Positions 24,850 to 33,321 of a DNA stretch of 64,000 bases are shown here, in pieces. Source of the DNA: NCEH01 sp043195125 (GTDB lineage Bacteria; Pseudomonadota; Alphaproteobacteria; Rhizobiales; Xanthobacteraceae); the NCBI RefSeq assembly GCF_043195125.1, contig NZ_JBAFWR010000004.1. One strand, given 5' to 3'. Within the stretch, counting starts at the first letter, position 1. Each line of letters begins with the position of its first letter. A program made the position numbers and the translations under genes. The notes beneath the pieces are model-generated. The model was not told where the DNA came from, searched no databases, and saw nothing but the letters and a program-made list of their open reading frames with translations.

Positions 24850-26483
24850 GTGCGCGCATCCTCCAGGATCATGGCGGCCCCCTTCTCGCCGATCATGATG
24901 GCCGGAGAATTGGTGTTGCCGGAGGTAATGGTGGGCATGATCGAGGCATCCACCACCCGCAGGCCGTCGATGCCGATCACCCGCAGGCGCGCATCCACCA
25001 CCGCCATGGGATCGGACGGCAGGCCCATCTTGGCCGTGCCCACGGGGTGGAAGATGGTGGTGCCCACATTGCCCGCCGCCGTCGCAAGCGAGGCGTCATC
25101 ATCCCCCACCGCCGGGCCGGGCAGGATCTCTTCCGGCCGATAAGGCGCGAGCGCCGGGCGCGAGACGATGCGGCGGGCGACGCGGATGGACTCCGCCGCC
25201 ACCGTGCGGTCTTCCTCAGTGGAAAGGTAATGCGGCTGGATCGCCGGCGCGGCCGCGGCATCCGCGCTCTTGAGGCGGATGGTGCCGCGCGAGGTGGGGC
25301 GCAGGTTGCACACGCTCATGGTGAAGGCGGGGAAGCGATGCAGCGGGTCGCCGAACTTGTCGAGCGAGAGCGGCTGGACGTGGAATTCCAGGTTCGCCCG
25401 GTCCTGCGTCGCATCCGAGCGGGTGAAGATGCCGAGCTGCGAGGGCGCCATGGTCAGCGGTCCGCGTCGCAGGAAGGCATATTCCAGCCCCATGCCCGCG
25501 CGCCCCAGCAGCGAATGATAGCGCTCGTTGAGCGTGCCGATGCCGGAGACCTTGAACACCAGCCGCAATTGCAAATGGTCCTGCAGGTTTGAACCGACGC
25601 CGGGCTTGTCGAGCACGGTTTCGATGCCGTTCGCCTGGAGATGTTCGCCCGGCCCGATGCCGGAGAGCATGAGCACCTGCGGCGAGCCGAGCGCGCCGGC
25701 GCACAGCACCACCTCGCGCTTGGCGCTCAGGGTGCGCTGCCCTTGGGGCGTGCGCAGCACGATGCCGGTGGCACGATTGTTCTCGATGCGCACCTTCTCC
25801 ACATGCCCGGCGGTGATGAGATCGAGGTTCGGCCGGTTGAGCACAGGTTTCAGGAAGCCGCGTGCCGCGCTCCACCGCAGGCCGCGCTTCTGGTTCACGT
25901 GGAAATAGCAGGAGCCCTCATTGTCCCCGGTATTGAAATCGGGGATGGCGGCGATGCCGTCCTGCGCCGCCGCGTCGCGCACTTTGTCGAGAAGCGGCCA
26001 CGTGATGCGCGGAAACTCGACATGCCATTCCCCGCCTGTCGCATGATGGGCGTTCGGGCCGAGGAAATGGTCCTCGTGCTTCTTATAGAGCGGCAGCACA
26101 TCGTCCCAGCCCCAGCCGGGCAGGCCGAGCTGGCGCCAATGGTCGTAATCGGCCGCCTGCCCGCGCATGTAGATCATGGCATTGATGGCCGAGCAGCCGC
26201 CGATGGTCTTGCCGCGCGGATAGGAGAGCGTGCGCCCGTTCAGCCCCGCCTCGGGCTCGGTCTTGAAGCACCAGTCCGCGCGTGGATTGCCGATGGCGAA
26301 CAGATAGCCCACCGGGATGTGAAACCAGATCCAGTCGTCCTTGCCGCCGGCCTCGACGATGGCGACCCGCACATTGGGGTCCGCCGAGAGGCGGTTCGCG
26401 ACCACGCAGCCCGCCGATCCGGCGCCCACAACGATGTAATCATACGCATCCGCGCCCGTATCCGGGCGTCCCGACGCCACCAT
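24846..26483 (-). CDS. GMC family FAD-dependent oxidoreductase (choline dehydrogenase-like)
   Basis: Flavoenzyme of 545 aa that oxidises an alcohol. The FAD fold DYIVVGAGSAGCVVANRLS lies at about residues 15-33; YPRGKTIGGCSAINAMIYMR is GMC signature 1; GALGSPQVLMLSGIGPG is signature 2; near the C-terminus IFHPVGTAKMG carries the catalytic histidine and a second motif (SGNTNSPAIMIGEKGA) follows. The length matches BetA-like choline and alcohol dehydrogenases, but without betB/betI neighbours the substrate stays open. I chose ATG 26483 for its AAGGGAG Shine-Dalgarno; the longer frame upstream runs through the regulatory region of mntH. Translationally coupled to the small secreted protein. Confidence 0.9.
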   Translation of the reverse strand: MVASGRPDTGADAYDYIVVGAGSAGCVVANRLSADPNVRVAIVEAGGKDDWIWFHIPVGYLFAIGNPRADWCFKTEPEAGLNGRTLSYPRGKTIGGCSAINAMIYMRGQAADYDHWRQLGLPGWGWDDVLPLYKKHEDHFLGPNAHHATGGEWHVEFPRITWPLLDKVRDAAAQDGIAAIPDFNTGDNEGSCYFHVNQKRGLRWSAARGFLKPVLNRPNLDLITAGHVEKVRIENNRATGIVLRTPQGQRTLSAKREVVLCAGALGSPQVLMLSGIGPGEHLQANGIETVLDKPGVGSNLQDHLQLRLVFKVSGIGTLNERYHSLLGRAGMGLEYAFLRRGPLTMAPSQLGIFTRSDATQDRANLEFHVQPLSLDKFGDPLHRFPAFTMSVCNLRPTSRGTIRLKSADAAAAPAIQPHYLSTEEDRTVAAESIRVARRIVSRPALAPYRPEEILPGPAVGDDDASLATAAGNVGTTIFHPVGTAKMGLPSDPMAVVDARLRVIGIDGLRVVDASIMPTITSGNTNSPAIMIGEKGAAMILEDART

Positions 26484-26660
26484 GGCGGTCACTCCCTTTA
26501 TTGTTGGGGGGACTTTGGCGGTGCGGCGCCCGCCCTGCAAGGGCACCGTGCTGCGCCTTTGGTCGGCATGGGCCGCCGGCCCGCATGGATGAAACAGGAC
26601 CATCTCTTGCATGAGCGGCGGGCGAAAGGAGGGACACACGCCAAGCCGGCGATAGCGCTA

Positions 26661-26677
26661 TTGCGAATAATTCGCAA
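26661..26677. promoter_or_regulatory. Mur/Fur-type palindrome upstream of Nramp gene (box 1)
   Basis: TTGCGAATAATTCGCAA is a perfect 7-3-7 inverted repeat (TTGCGAA / TTCGCAA around TAA). It resembles the alphaproteobacterial Mur/Fur box, which represses manganese uptake genes when metal is plentiful. It lies six bases upstream of a TTGACA (26683-26688) that could be the -35 of mntH. Confidence 0.7.
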
Positions 26678-26712
26678 CAATGTTGACAGGGACGAAAAAG
26701 CTCATCATTGTA

Positions 26713-26729
26713 TTGCAACTCATTCGCAA
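26713..26729. promoter_or_regulatory. Second Mur/Fur-like palindrome (box 2)
   Basis: TTGCAACTCATTCGCAA repeats the pattern of box 1 with one imperfect arm. It lies about 50 bases downstream of box 1 and about 90 bases before the mntH ATG, roughly at the expected -10/+1 region of the TTGACA promoter. Two boxes bracketing a promoter fit cooperative metal-dependent repression. Confidence 0.6.
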
Positions 26730-26821
26730 TCTCAGCGTTCGATCGCTATCGGACCTGTCTGCTGGACGAAGGTAGGCTGGCGAGAACGGCGCGGTGTCCT
26801 CATATTGGCGTGCGGTGGTAC

Positions 26822-28162
26822 ATGCTTGATCATTCACGGCAGGCGGGTTTGAACGGCTGGCGCCGCGAGCGGGGCGATCCCGCTTTGTCGGACGTGCACG
26901 GCACCGTCGACGTCACCAAGCGCCGGGGCTTCGCCCGCCTGTTCGCCTTCATGGGGCCGGGCTATCTGGTCGCAACCGGCTATATGGACCCCGGCAATTG
27001 GGCGACCTCGCTCGCCGGCGGCTCGCGCTTCGGCTACGCGCTGCTCACGGTAGCGCTGCTCTCCAATCTCATCGCCATCCTGCTCCAGGCGCTGTGCTCG
27101 CGGCTCGGCGTCGCCAGCGGACGCGACCTTGCCCAGGCGTGTCGTGACAGCTTCCCCCGTCCGGTCGCCTATGTGCTGTGGGCGCTCGCGGAAGCGGCGA
27201 TCTGCGCCACCGATCTAGCGGAAGTGATCGGCACCGCCATCGGGCTCAATCTGCTGTTCGGGATTCCGCTGGAAATCGGCGTCATCATCACGGCGCTGGA
27301 CGTGTTCCTCATCCTGTGGCTGCAAAAGCTGGGCTTCCGCTTCGTGGAGGCGCTGGTGGTGGGGCTGCTGGGTGTCATCGCCGCCTGTTTCGGCGTGCAG
27401 ATCGCGCTGGCCGATCCCAATTGGGGCGAGGTGATCCGCGGCTTCGCGCCGACCACCGAAATCATCACCAATCCCGACATGCTTTATCTCGCACTCGGCA
27501 TCCTCGGCGCGACGGTGATGCCGCATAATCTCTATCTGCACTCCGCGATCGTGCAGACCCGCAAGCACGACGGGACGGAAGGCGGCATCCGCCAGGCGAT
27601 CCGCTATGCGACCTGGGATTCCACCTTCGCGCTCATGTTCGCGCTCACCATCAACGCCTCGATCCTCATCCTCGCGGCGGCCGCCTTCCACGGTCAGGGC
27701 GGGGAAGTGGCGGACCTTGGCAAGGCGCACGAACTGCTGAACCCGCTTTTGGGCAGCGCGCTCGCCCCCACCCTGTTCGCGGTGGCGCTTTTGTGCTGCG
27801 GGCTGAATTCCACCGTCACCGCCACCATCGCCGGACAGGCGGTGATGGAAGGGTTCCTGCACATCAAGCTCGAACCGTGGCTGCGCCGCCTCATCACCCG
27901 CTGCATCGCCATCGTGCCGGCGGCGGCGGTCACCATCGCCTATGGGGAAACCGGCGCCTCCTCCCTGCTGATCCTGAGCCAGGTGGTACTGTCGCTGCAA
28001 TTGCCGTTCGCGATCGTGCCGCTGGTCATGTTCACCAGCGACAAGCGCAAGATGGGCGTGTTCGTCGCCCCGCGCTGGCAGACGTTCCTGGCGGCCGCGG
28101 CGGGCCTGCTGGTGATCTCGCTCAACGTCAAGCTGCTGGTGGATTTCTTCACCGGGGCGTGA
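26822..28162 (+). CDS. mntH: Nramp family divalent metal transporter (MntH-like)
   Basis: Inner-membrane transporter of 446 aa that imports Mn(II) (and possibly Fe(II)) with protons. The metal-site motif of helix 1, MDPGNW (Asp56, Asn59), and that of helix 6, ATVMPHNLYLHS (Met near residue 232), are intact, with eleven or so hydrophobic segments. I chose ATG 26822, which gives the usual short polar N-terminus; the frame stays open upstream through the promoter, but starts there would lie inside the Mur-like boxes. The Shine-Dalgarno is weak. Two Mur/Fur-like palindromes upstream point to manganese- or iron-dependent repression. Confidence 0.93.
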   Translation: MLDHSRQAGLNGWRRERGDPALSDVHGTVDVTKRRGFARLFAFMGPGYLVATGYMDPGNWATSLAGGSRFGYALLTVALLSNLIAILLQALCSRLGVASGRDLAQACRDSFPRPVAYVLWALAEAAICATDLAEVIGTAIGLNLLFGIPLEIGVIITALDVFLILWLQKLGFRFVEALVVGLLGVIAACFGVQIALADPNWGEVIRGFAPTTEIITNPDMLYLALGILGATVMPHNLYLHSAIVQTRKHDGTEGGIRQAIRYATWDSTFALMFALTINASILILAAAAFHGQGGEVADLGKAHELLNPLLGSALAPTLFAVALLCCGLNSTVTATIAGQAVMEGFLHIKLEPWLRRLITRCIAIVPAAAVTIAYGETGASSLLILSQVVLSLQLPFAIVPLVMFTSDKRKMGVFVAPRWQTFLAAAAGLLVISLNVKLLVDFFTGA

Positions 28163-28231
28163 CGGAACGCGGGGTGAAGGGGAAAGTCCTGCGCAGCATC
28201 CACGCCACGCGGCTGAGGAAGCGAGAGCCGC

Positions 28232-28906
28232 TCACCCCGCCCGCGCCACCACCTCCGCCTCGTCCTGCAGGGCGGTGATCAGCGACATGAAGCGCTCGCC
28301 CTGCACCAGCACATGGGCGTGCACCGCCTGGGCGGCGGCCTCTGCGTCGCCAGCGAGAAGCGCGGAGAGGATCGCCTCATGCTCGGCGAACGAGGCATCC
28401 ATACGGCGCGGCACGCGCAATTGCAGGCGCCGGTAGGGTTGCAGGCGCCGTTGGAGACGCAGCGCCTCCGCCGCCAGCACGCGATTGCCCGTGGCGGCGT
28501 AAATCGCGGCGTGAAAGGCCGCATTCGTCGGATAATAGGCTTCCGTATCGCCGGCCCGCACCGCATCGGCACAGGCGTGGTGGGCACTCTTCAGCGCCGC
28601 CCGGTCGTCATCCCCCATCCGCCGGACAGCGAGACGGGCGCAGGCGGCCTCGATCTCCGCCATCAGTTCGAAGGATTCGATCAGTTCGCGCGGCCCCAGC
28701 AGCAGCACGAAGGCGCCGCGCCGGGGGCGGATCTCCACCAGCCCGGAGGAGGCAAGCTGGATCAGCGCCTCGCGGATCGGCGTGCGCGAAACATTGAAGC
28801 GCTCGGCAAGGCTCACCTCGTCCAGCCGCTGTCCCGGCCGCAATCGGCCGGCGACGATGTCGTCCTCCAGCGCTTCGCGCAAACGTGGTGTCGCCTCGCC
28901 CCGCAC
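28232..28906 (-). CDS. matR: GntR/FadR-type regulator of malonate genes
   Basis: Repressor of 224 aa. The winged HTH reads LREALEDDIVAGRLRPGQRL, then EVSLAERFNVSRTPIREALI and GLVEIRPRRGAFV, the FadR subfamily of GntR. The C-terminal FCD ligand domain holds several acidic and His positions (AAFHAAIYAATGN, EHEAILSALLAGD). It is divergent from the malonyl-CoA decarboxylase gene, the arrangement known for MatR, which binds malonate-derived effectors. A palindrome, ATCTTG-CATA-CAAGAT, lies 60 bases upstream in the shared control region. The gene converges with mntH. Confidence 0.88.
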   Translation of the reverse strand: MRGEATPRLREALEDDIVAGRLRPGQRLDEVSLAERFNVSRTPIREALIQLASSGLVEIRPRRGAFVLLLGPRELIESFELMAEIEAACARLAVRRMGDDDRAALKSAHHACADAVRAGDTEAYYPTNAAFHAAIYAATGNRVLAAEALRLQRRLQPYRRLQLRVPRRMDASFAEHEAILSALLAGDAEAAAQAVHAHVLVQGERFMSLITALQDEAEVVARAG

Positions 28907-28965
28907 GATCGGCCTCCCGAAATGGTGAGTGGAGTTTAGCAGGCGATTAAAATGCAGCTAGTCAA

Positions 28966-28981
28966 ATCTTGCATACAAGAT
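28966..28981. promoter_or_regulatory. GntR-type operator ATCTTGCATACAAGAT
   Basis: A 16-base dyad with perfect 6-base arms, ATCTTG and CAAGAT. FadR-type GntR proteins commonly bind TTG/CAA-based palindromes of this spacing. The site ends two bases before a TTGACA -35 for the mat operon, so bound MatR would block that promoter and probably its own. Confidence 0.65.
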
Positions 28982-28983
28982 GA

Positions 28984-29012
28984 TTGACAGGAAATGCAGG
29001 TCGGGTTTTGAT
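28984..29012 (+). promoter_or_regulatory. Putative promoter of the mat operon
   Basis: TTGACA (28984-28989), 17-base spacer, TTTGAT (29007-29012). This gives a GC-rich leader of about 220 bases before matA. The leader (29020-29241) has strong self-pairing potential (CCGGCGCCGGCGAGCGCGCGGCGCCGG region around 29096-29124), but I recognise no riboswitch. Confidence 0.5.
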
Positions 29013-29241
29013 GTCCCCGCCATTCAGGAAGGTCGCCGATGCCCAAGCCCTTGGCCCATGCTCGACTGCCCGCCCGGCGCCACGGCCCCGAAGGACCGGC
29101 GCCGGCGAGCGCGCGGCGCCGGCAGCCGCTGCCGGGGGCTGGCGATGCGTCATGCGGAGACCCCGGCCGCGCGAGCCCCCTTGCCAGGAGAGGCCGCGCC
29201 CTGTGTCATGGGCGGCGATCTTGCATTGCGGGAAGGCGGCC

Positions 29242-30630
29242 ATGAGTTCCAACACCTCGTTCTTCGGCGACCTCCTCACCACCATCGCGGAACGTGGGCG
29301 CGCCTTGCTGGACCGCTCCGCCCGCACCAGCGGCGCCACCCGGGCGGCGACCCTGATCGACCGCTGCGAGGACCTTCTCTCCGGCCGCGGCGAAGCCTCC
29401 GGCGTCGCGCTGGCCACCGACATTCTCGACCGCTATTCCCGCATGAAGACCGGCGAGCGCATCGCGTTGTTCGAGGCGCTGCTGACCACCTTCGGCCCCG
29501 ACAAGGCGAAGCTCGACAAGGCGATCGCCGCCTATGGAAATGCCGGCGACAATACCGATGCGGCCGAGGCCGCGATCGCCGCCATCCACCGCGCCAGCGA
29601 GCCGCGCCGGCAGGAATTGTTCCGCCGCTTCAACATGGCCGCCGGCGCCACGGCGAGCCTTGTGCGCATGCGCGAGCATCTGATGGACGCCATGGTCCAC
29701 CGCCGCGACCTCGCCCCGGTGGACCGGGATTTCGGCCACCTCTTCTCCTCCTGGTTCAATCGGGGGTTCCTGGTGCTGCGCCGTATCGACTGGTCAACGC
29801 CCGCCAACGTGCTGGAAAAGATCATCCGCTATGAGGCGGTCCACGAGATCAAGGACTGGAACGACCTGCGTGCCCGTGTCGATGCCCCGGACCGGCGCTG
29901 CTACGCCTTCTTCCACCCGGCCATGGTGGACGAGCCGCTGATCTTCGTGGAAGTCGCCCTCATGAAGGAGCCGGCCGCCGCCATCGCGCCGATCCTCGAC
30001 CCCGAGCGCGGCCCTCCGCTCGATCCCGCCACCGCGACCACGGCGGTGTTCTATTCCATCTCCAACTGCCAGCGCGGCCTTGCGGGCGTGAGCTTCGGCA
30101 ATTTCCTGATCAAGCAGGTGGTCGAGGAAATCTCCCGCGAGATGCCCTCGCTCACCACCTTCGTCACGCTCTCGCCCACGCCCACGTTCCGCGGCTGGCT
30201 GGACGGCGAGATCCGCAACGAGGACAGCCCCCTTCTCACGCCCGCCGACCGCACCACGCTCAAGCTGCTGGAGACGCCGGACTGGCAGGAGCGCGACGAC
30301 GCCCGTGCCGAGCTGACGCCGGTGATCTGCGCCATGGCGGCGCATTATTTCCTCGTCGCCAAGACCGCCAAGGGCCGCCCGGTGGACCCCGTGGCGCGCT
30401 TCCATCTCGGCAATGGCGCGCGGCTGGAGCGCATCAATCCCATGGGCGACCTCTCGCCCAAGGGCGTCGCCCAGGCCGCCGGCCTGATGGTGAATTATCG
30501 CTACGTGCTGGCCGACATCGAGAAGAACCACGAAGCCTTCGCCGGCAAGGGCGAGGTGGTGGCGAGCCCCGCCGTCAAGAAACTCCTGCGGGGCGAAGCC
30601 GCCTCGCGTTCCCTGGTGCCCGTGCAATGA
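29242..30630 (+). CDS. matA: Malonyl-CoA decarboxylase MatA
   Basis: Enzyme of 462 aa converting malonyl-CoA to acetyl-CoA and CO2. The C-terminal catalytic domain is recognisable: HPAMVDEPLIFVEVALMK, FYSISNCQRGLAGVSFGNFL and TFVTLSPTPTFRGWL, with the acetyltransferase-like fold of MCD; the N-terminal 150 residues are the helical MCD domain (RRFNMAAGATASLVRMREHL). I chose ATG 29242 for its GGAAGG Shine-Dalgarno and because the MCD N-terminus starts there; an open frame extends further upstream through the leader. The stop overlaps the matB start (ATGA), as in known malonate operons. Confidence 0.92.
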   Translation: MSSNTSFFGDLLTTIAERGRALLDRSARTSGATRAATLIDRCEDLLSGRGEASGVALATDILDRYSRMKTGERIALFEALLTTFGPDKAKLDKAIAAYGNAGDNTDAAEAAIAAIHRASEPRRQELFRRFNMAAGATASLVRMREHLMDAMVHRRDLAPVDRDFGHLFSSWFNRGFLVLRRIDWSTPANVLEKIIRYEAVHEIKDWNDLRARVDAPDRRCYAFFHPAMVDEPLIFVEVALMKEPAAAIAPILDPERGPPLDPATATTAVFYSISNCQRGLAGVSFGNFLIKQVVEEISREMPSLTTFVTLSPTPTFRGWLDGEIRNEDSPLLTPADRTTLKLLETPDWQERDDARAELTPVICAMAAHYFLVAKTAKGRPVDPVARFHLGNGARLERINPMGDLSPKGVAQAAGLMVNYRYVLADIEKNHEAFAGKGEVVASPAVKKLLRGEAASRSLVPVQ

Positions 30631-32156
30631 CCAAGACCAACCACCTCTTCTCCGCCATGCGGGCCGCCGTGCCCGCGCTGGAAAAGCCGCTCGTGCTGCA
30701 CCCCGACGGCGCGGTCGAGACCTATGCCGATGCCTTCGCCCTGTCCGCCCGCATGGCGAACCTGCTGGTGGATCTCGGCGTGAAGCCGGGCGACCGGGTG
30801 GCGGTGCAGGTGGAGAAATCCTGGCCCGCGCTGGCGCTCTATCTCGCAGCCGTGCGCGCGGGCGCGGTCTATCTGCCGCTCAACACCGCCTATACGCTGG
30901 CGGAACTCTCCTATTTTCTCTCCGACGCAGAGCCCACCGTGGTCGTGTGCCGGCCGGAGATCGAGGCCGAGGTCCGCGCGCTCGCCACCTCCCTCGGCGT
31001 GCCGCAGGTGGAGACGCTGGGCGCCAACGGCGTGGGCTCACTGACGGTAAAGGCGCAGGCGTGCCCCGATACGTTCGAGGACGTGGCGCGCGGGCCGGAC
31101 GACCTCGCCGGCATCCTCTACACCTCCGGTACCACCGGCCGCGCCAAGGGCGCCATGCTGAGCCACGACAATCTGCTCTCCAATGCCCTGACCCTGCGGG
31201 ACTATTGGCGCTTCACGGCCGACGACGTGCTGATCCACGCCTTGCCGCTGTTCCACACCCACGGCCTGTTCGTGGCGAGCAACATCATCCTGCTGGCCGG
31301 CGCGAGCATGATCTTCTGCCCGAAGTTCGATGCCGCCCAGACCCTCGCGCTGATGCCCAAGGCCACCAGCCTCATGGGCGTGCCGACCTTCTATACCCGC
31401 CTGCTGGACCAGAGCGGCCTGACCCGCGCGGCCACCGCCCACATGCGCCTGTTCGTCTCCGGCTCGGCGCCGCTTCTGGCGGAAACCCATCGCGCCTTCG
31501 AGGAACGCACCGGGCAGGCGATCCTGGAACGCTACGGCATGACCGAAACCGGCATGAACACGTCCAATCCCTATGAGGGCGAGCGGCGCGCCGGCACGGT
31601 GGGCTTCCCCCTGCCCGGCGTCGACATCCGCATCACCGATCCGGAGAGCGGCAAGGTGCTGGCGGCGGAGGAGATCGGCGCCATTGAGGTGAAGGGGCCG
31701 AACGTGTTCAAGGGCTATTGGAAGCTGCCCGAGAAGACCGCCAGCGAATTTCACGACGGCTTCTTCATCACCGGCGACCTCGGCAAGATCGACGCCCGCG
31801 GCTATGTCCACATCGTCGGGCGTGGGAAGGACCTCGTCATCACCGGCGGCTTCAACGTCTATCCCAAGGAAGTGGAAGGCGAGATCGACGCTTTGCCGGG
31901 AGTGGTGGAGAGCGCGGTCATCGGCGTGCCCCACAAGGACTTCGGCGAGGGCGTGACGGCGGTGGTCGTGCGCGCGCCGGGCGCCAAGGTGACCGAAGCC
32001 GATATCCATGCAACGCTGGAAAGCCGGCTCGCGAAATTCAAGCTGCCCAAGCGGATCATCTTCGTCGACGAGCTTCCGCGCAACACCATGGGCAAGGTGC
32101 AGAAGAACGTCCTGAGAGAGACCTACAAGGACATCTATCGCAGCAACGTCGCCTGA
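30627..32156 (+). CDS. matB: Malonyl-CoA synthetase MatB
   Basis: AMP-forming ligase of 509 aa that makes malonyl-CoA from malonate, ATP and CoA. ILYTSGTTGRAKGAMLSH (near residue 163-180) is the P-loop-like A3 motif, ERYGMTETGMNTSNPY is the A5 region typical of MatB, FFITGDLGKIDARGYVHIVGR is A7/A8, and Lys490 in RNTMGKVQKNV is the catalytic lysine. It is coupled to matA by a 4-base overlap. Together with MatA it converts malonate to acetyl-CoA; MatPQM provides uptake. Confidence 0.93.
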   Translation: MTKTNHLFSAMRAAVPALEKPLVLHPDGAVETYADAFALSARMANLLVDLGVKPGDRVAVQVEKSWPALALYLAAVRAGAVYLPLNTAYTLAELSYFLSDAEPTVVVCRPEIEAEVRALATSLGVPQVETLGANGVGSLTVKAQACPDTFEDVARGPDDLAGILYTSGTTGRAKGAMLSHDNLLSNALTLRDYWRFTADDVLIHALPLFHTHGLFVASNIILLAGASMIFCPKFDAAQTLALMPKATSLMGVPTFYTRLLDQSGLTRAATAHMRLFVSGSAPLLAETHRAFEERTGQAILERYGMTETGMNTSNPYEGERRAGTVGFPLPGVDIRITDPESGKVLAAEEIGAIEVKGPNVFKGYWKLPEKTASEFHDGFFITGDLGKIDARGYVHIVGRGKDLVITGGFNVYPKEVEGEIDALPGVVESAVIGVPHKDFGEGVTAVVVRAPGAKVTEADIHATLESRLAKFKLPKRIIFVDELPRNTMGKVQKNVLRETYKDIYRSNVA

Positions 32157-32298
32157 ACGGCGCGCATCGCCCGGCCTGTCCCACGCCAAGGGGACATGTC
32201 CGGTCCAAGAAGAATGATCGCGACCCCGGACAAACCGGGGCGGGATACTCGGAAACGCCAAGACGAACGCCCGGATCCGGGCGAGGAGGACATGCGCC

Positions 32299-33321
32299 AT
32301 GTTGATTACGAGACGCCACCTGCTGGCCGGCGCCATCGCCGCGCCCGCCATCCTGAAGCTCACGGGCCCCGCCCGCGCGGCCACCACGCTGAAGATCTCG
32401 CATCAGTTTCCCAGCTCCGGCGGAGATGAAGGCGATTTTCGCGACCGTCTGGTCCGCAAGTTCGCCGAGGAGGTGGAGAAGCGCTCCAATGGCGAGCTGA
32501 AGTTCGAGTTGTATCCCGGCTCGTCCCTCATGAAGACCAATGCGCAATTCTCCGCCCTGCGGAAGGGCGCGCTGGATATGTCGCTCTATCCCATCTCCTA
32601 TGCGGGCGGCGAGGCGCCGGAGTGCAATATCGGCCTGATGCCGGGCCTGGTTTCCTCCTACGATCAGGGCCTCGCCTGGAAGACCCAGCCGGTGGGCCAG
32701 GAGTTCGAGGCCTATCTGGAAGCCAAGGGCATTCGGATCGTCACTTGGATCTGGCAGGCGGGCGGCGTCGCGAGCCGCGAGCGGCCGCTGGTGTCCCCCG
32801 ACGATGCCAAGGGCATGAAGGTGCGCGGCGGCTCGCGCGAAATGGACATGGTGCTCCAGGCCGCCGGCGCGGCGGTGCTCTCCCTGCCCTCCAACGAGCT
32901 TTATGTCGCCATGCAGACCGGCGCCTGCGACGCCGGCATCACCTCCTCCACCAGCCTCATCTCCTTCCGCCTGGAGGAATTGTCCAAGAACCTCACCACC
33001 GGGCGCGGCAAGTCCTATTGGTTCATGCTGGAGCCCTTGCTGATCTCGAAGATCGTCTATGACGGCCTGCCGAAGGCGCAGCAGCAGCTGATCGACACCG
33101 TCGGCGCGGAGATGGAAGCGTTCGGCAAGGCGGGCGCCATGGCGGACGACGAAAAGGTCGCCGAAGTGTTCCAGAAGGCCGGCGCCAAGATCCACGATCT
33201 CGATGCCGCGACCGTGGAAAAATGGCGCGCCATCGCCCGCGACACCGCCTGGAAGGACTATGCCGCGAAGACGCCGCTCAACGCCAAGCTCCTGAAACTC
33301 GCGGAAGACGTGCGGGCATGA
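32299..33321 (+). CDS. matP: TRAP transporter substrate-binding protein (malonate), DctP family
   Basis: Periplasmic binding protein of 340 aa. It starts with a twin-arginine-type signal (MLITRRHLLAGAIAAPAIL, cleaved near PARA-A). LKISHQFPSSGGDEGDFRDRLVRKFAEEV opens the DctP fold, and DDAKGMKVRGGSREMDMVLQ holds the conserved arginine that binds the carboxylate. Context (matAB upstream, two permease genes overlapping downstream) points to malonate or a related dicarboxylate. The 142-base gap from matB contains GGACATGTCC, a small palindrome, but no clear promoter. Confidence 0.88.
   Translation: MLITRRHLLAGAIAAPAILKLTGPARAATTLKISHQFPSSGGDEGDFRDRLVRKFAEEVEKRSNGELKFELYPGSSLMKTNAQFSALRKGALDMSLYPISYAGGEAPECNIGLMPGLVSSYDQGLAWKTQPVGQEFEAYLEAKGIRIVTWIWQAGGVASRERPLVSPDDAKGMKVRGGSREMDMVLQAAGAAVLSLPSNELYVAMQTGACDAGITSSTSLISFRLEELSKNLTTGRGKSYWFMLEPLLISKIVYDGLPKAQQQLIDTVGAEMEAFGKAGAMADDEKVAEVFQKAGAKIHDLDAATVEKWRAIARDTAWKDYAAKTPLNAKLLKLAEDVRA

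Larger units (their letters stand above)
26484..26821. other. Divergent control region of GMC gene and Nramp gene
   Basis: About 338 bases between two divergent starts. The part near 26660-26730 is AT-rich and holds two metal-regulator-like palindromes and a TTGACA element, listed separately. The remainder shows no gene with family-like sequence. Confidence 0.5.

Noticed and set aside
28984..29241. N-terminal extension of the matA frame
   Set aside because: It would start at a non-ATG codon inside the promoter and lacks similarity to malonyl-CoA decarboxylases; the ATG at 29242 has a good ribosome-binding site.
32161..32298. Possible promoter or regulator site between matB and matP
   Set aside because: The GGACATGTCC palindrome is present, but there is no -35/-10 pair, and read-through from matB is the simpler explanation.
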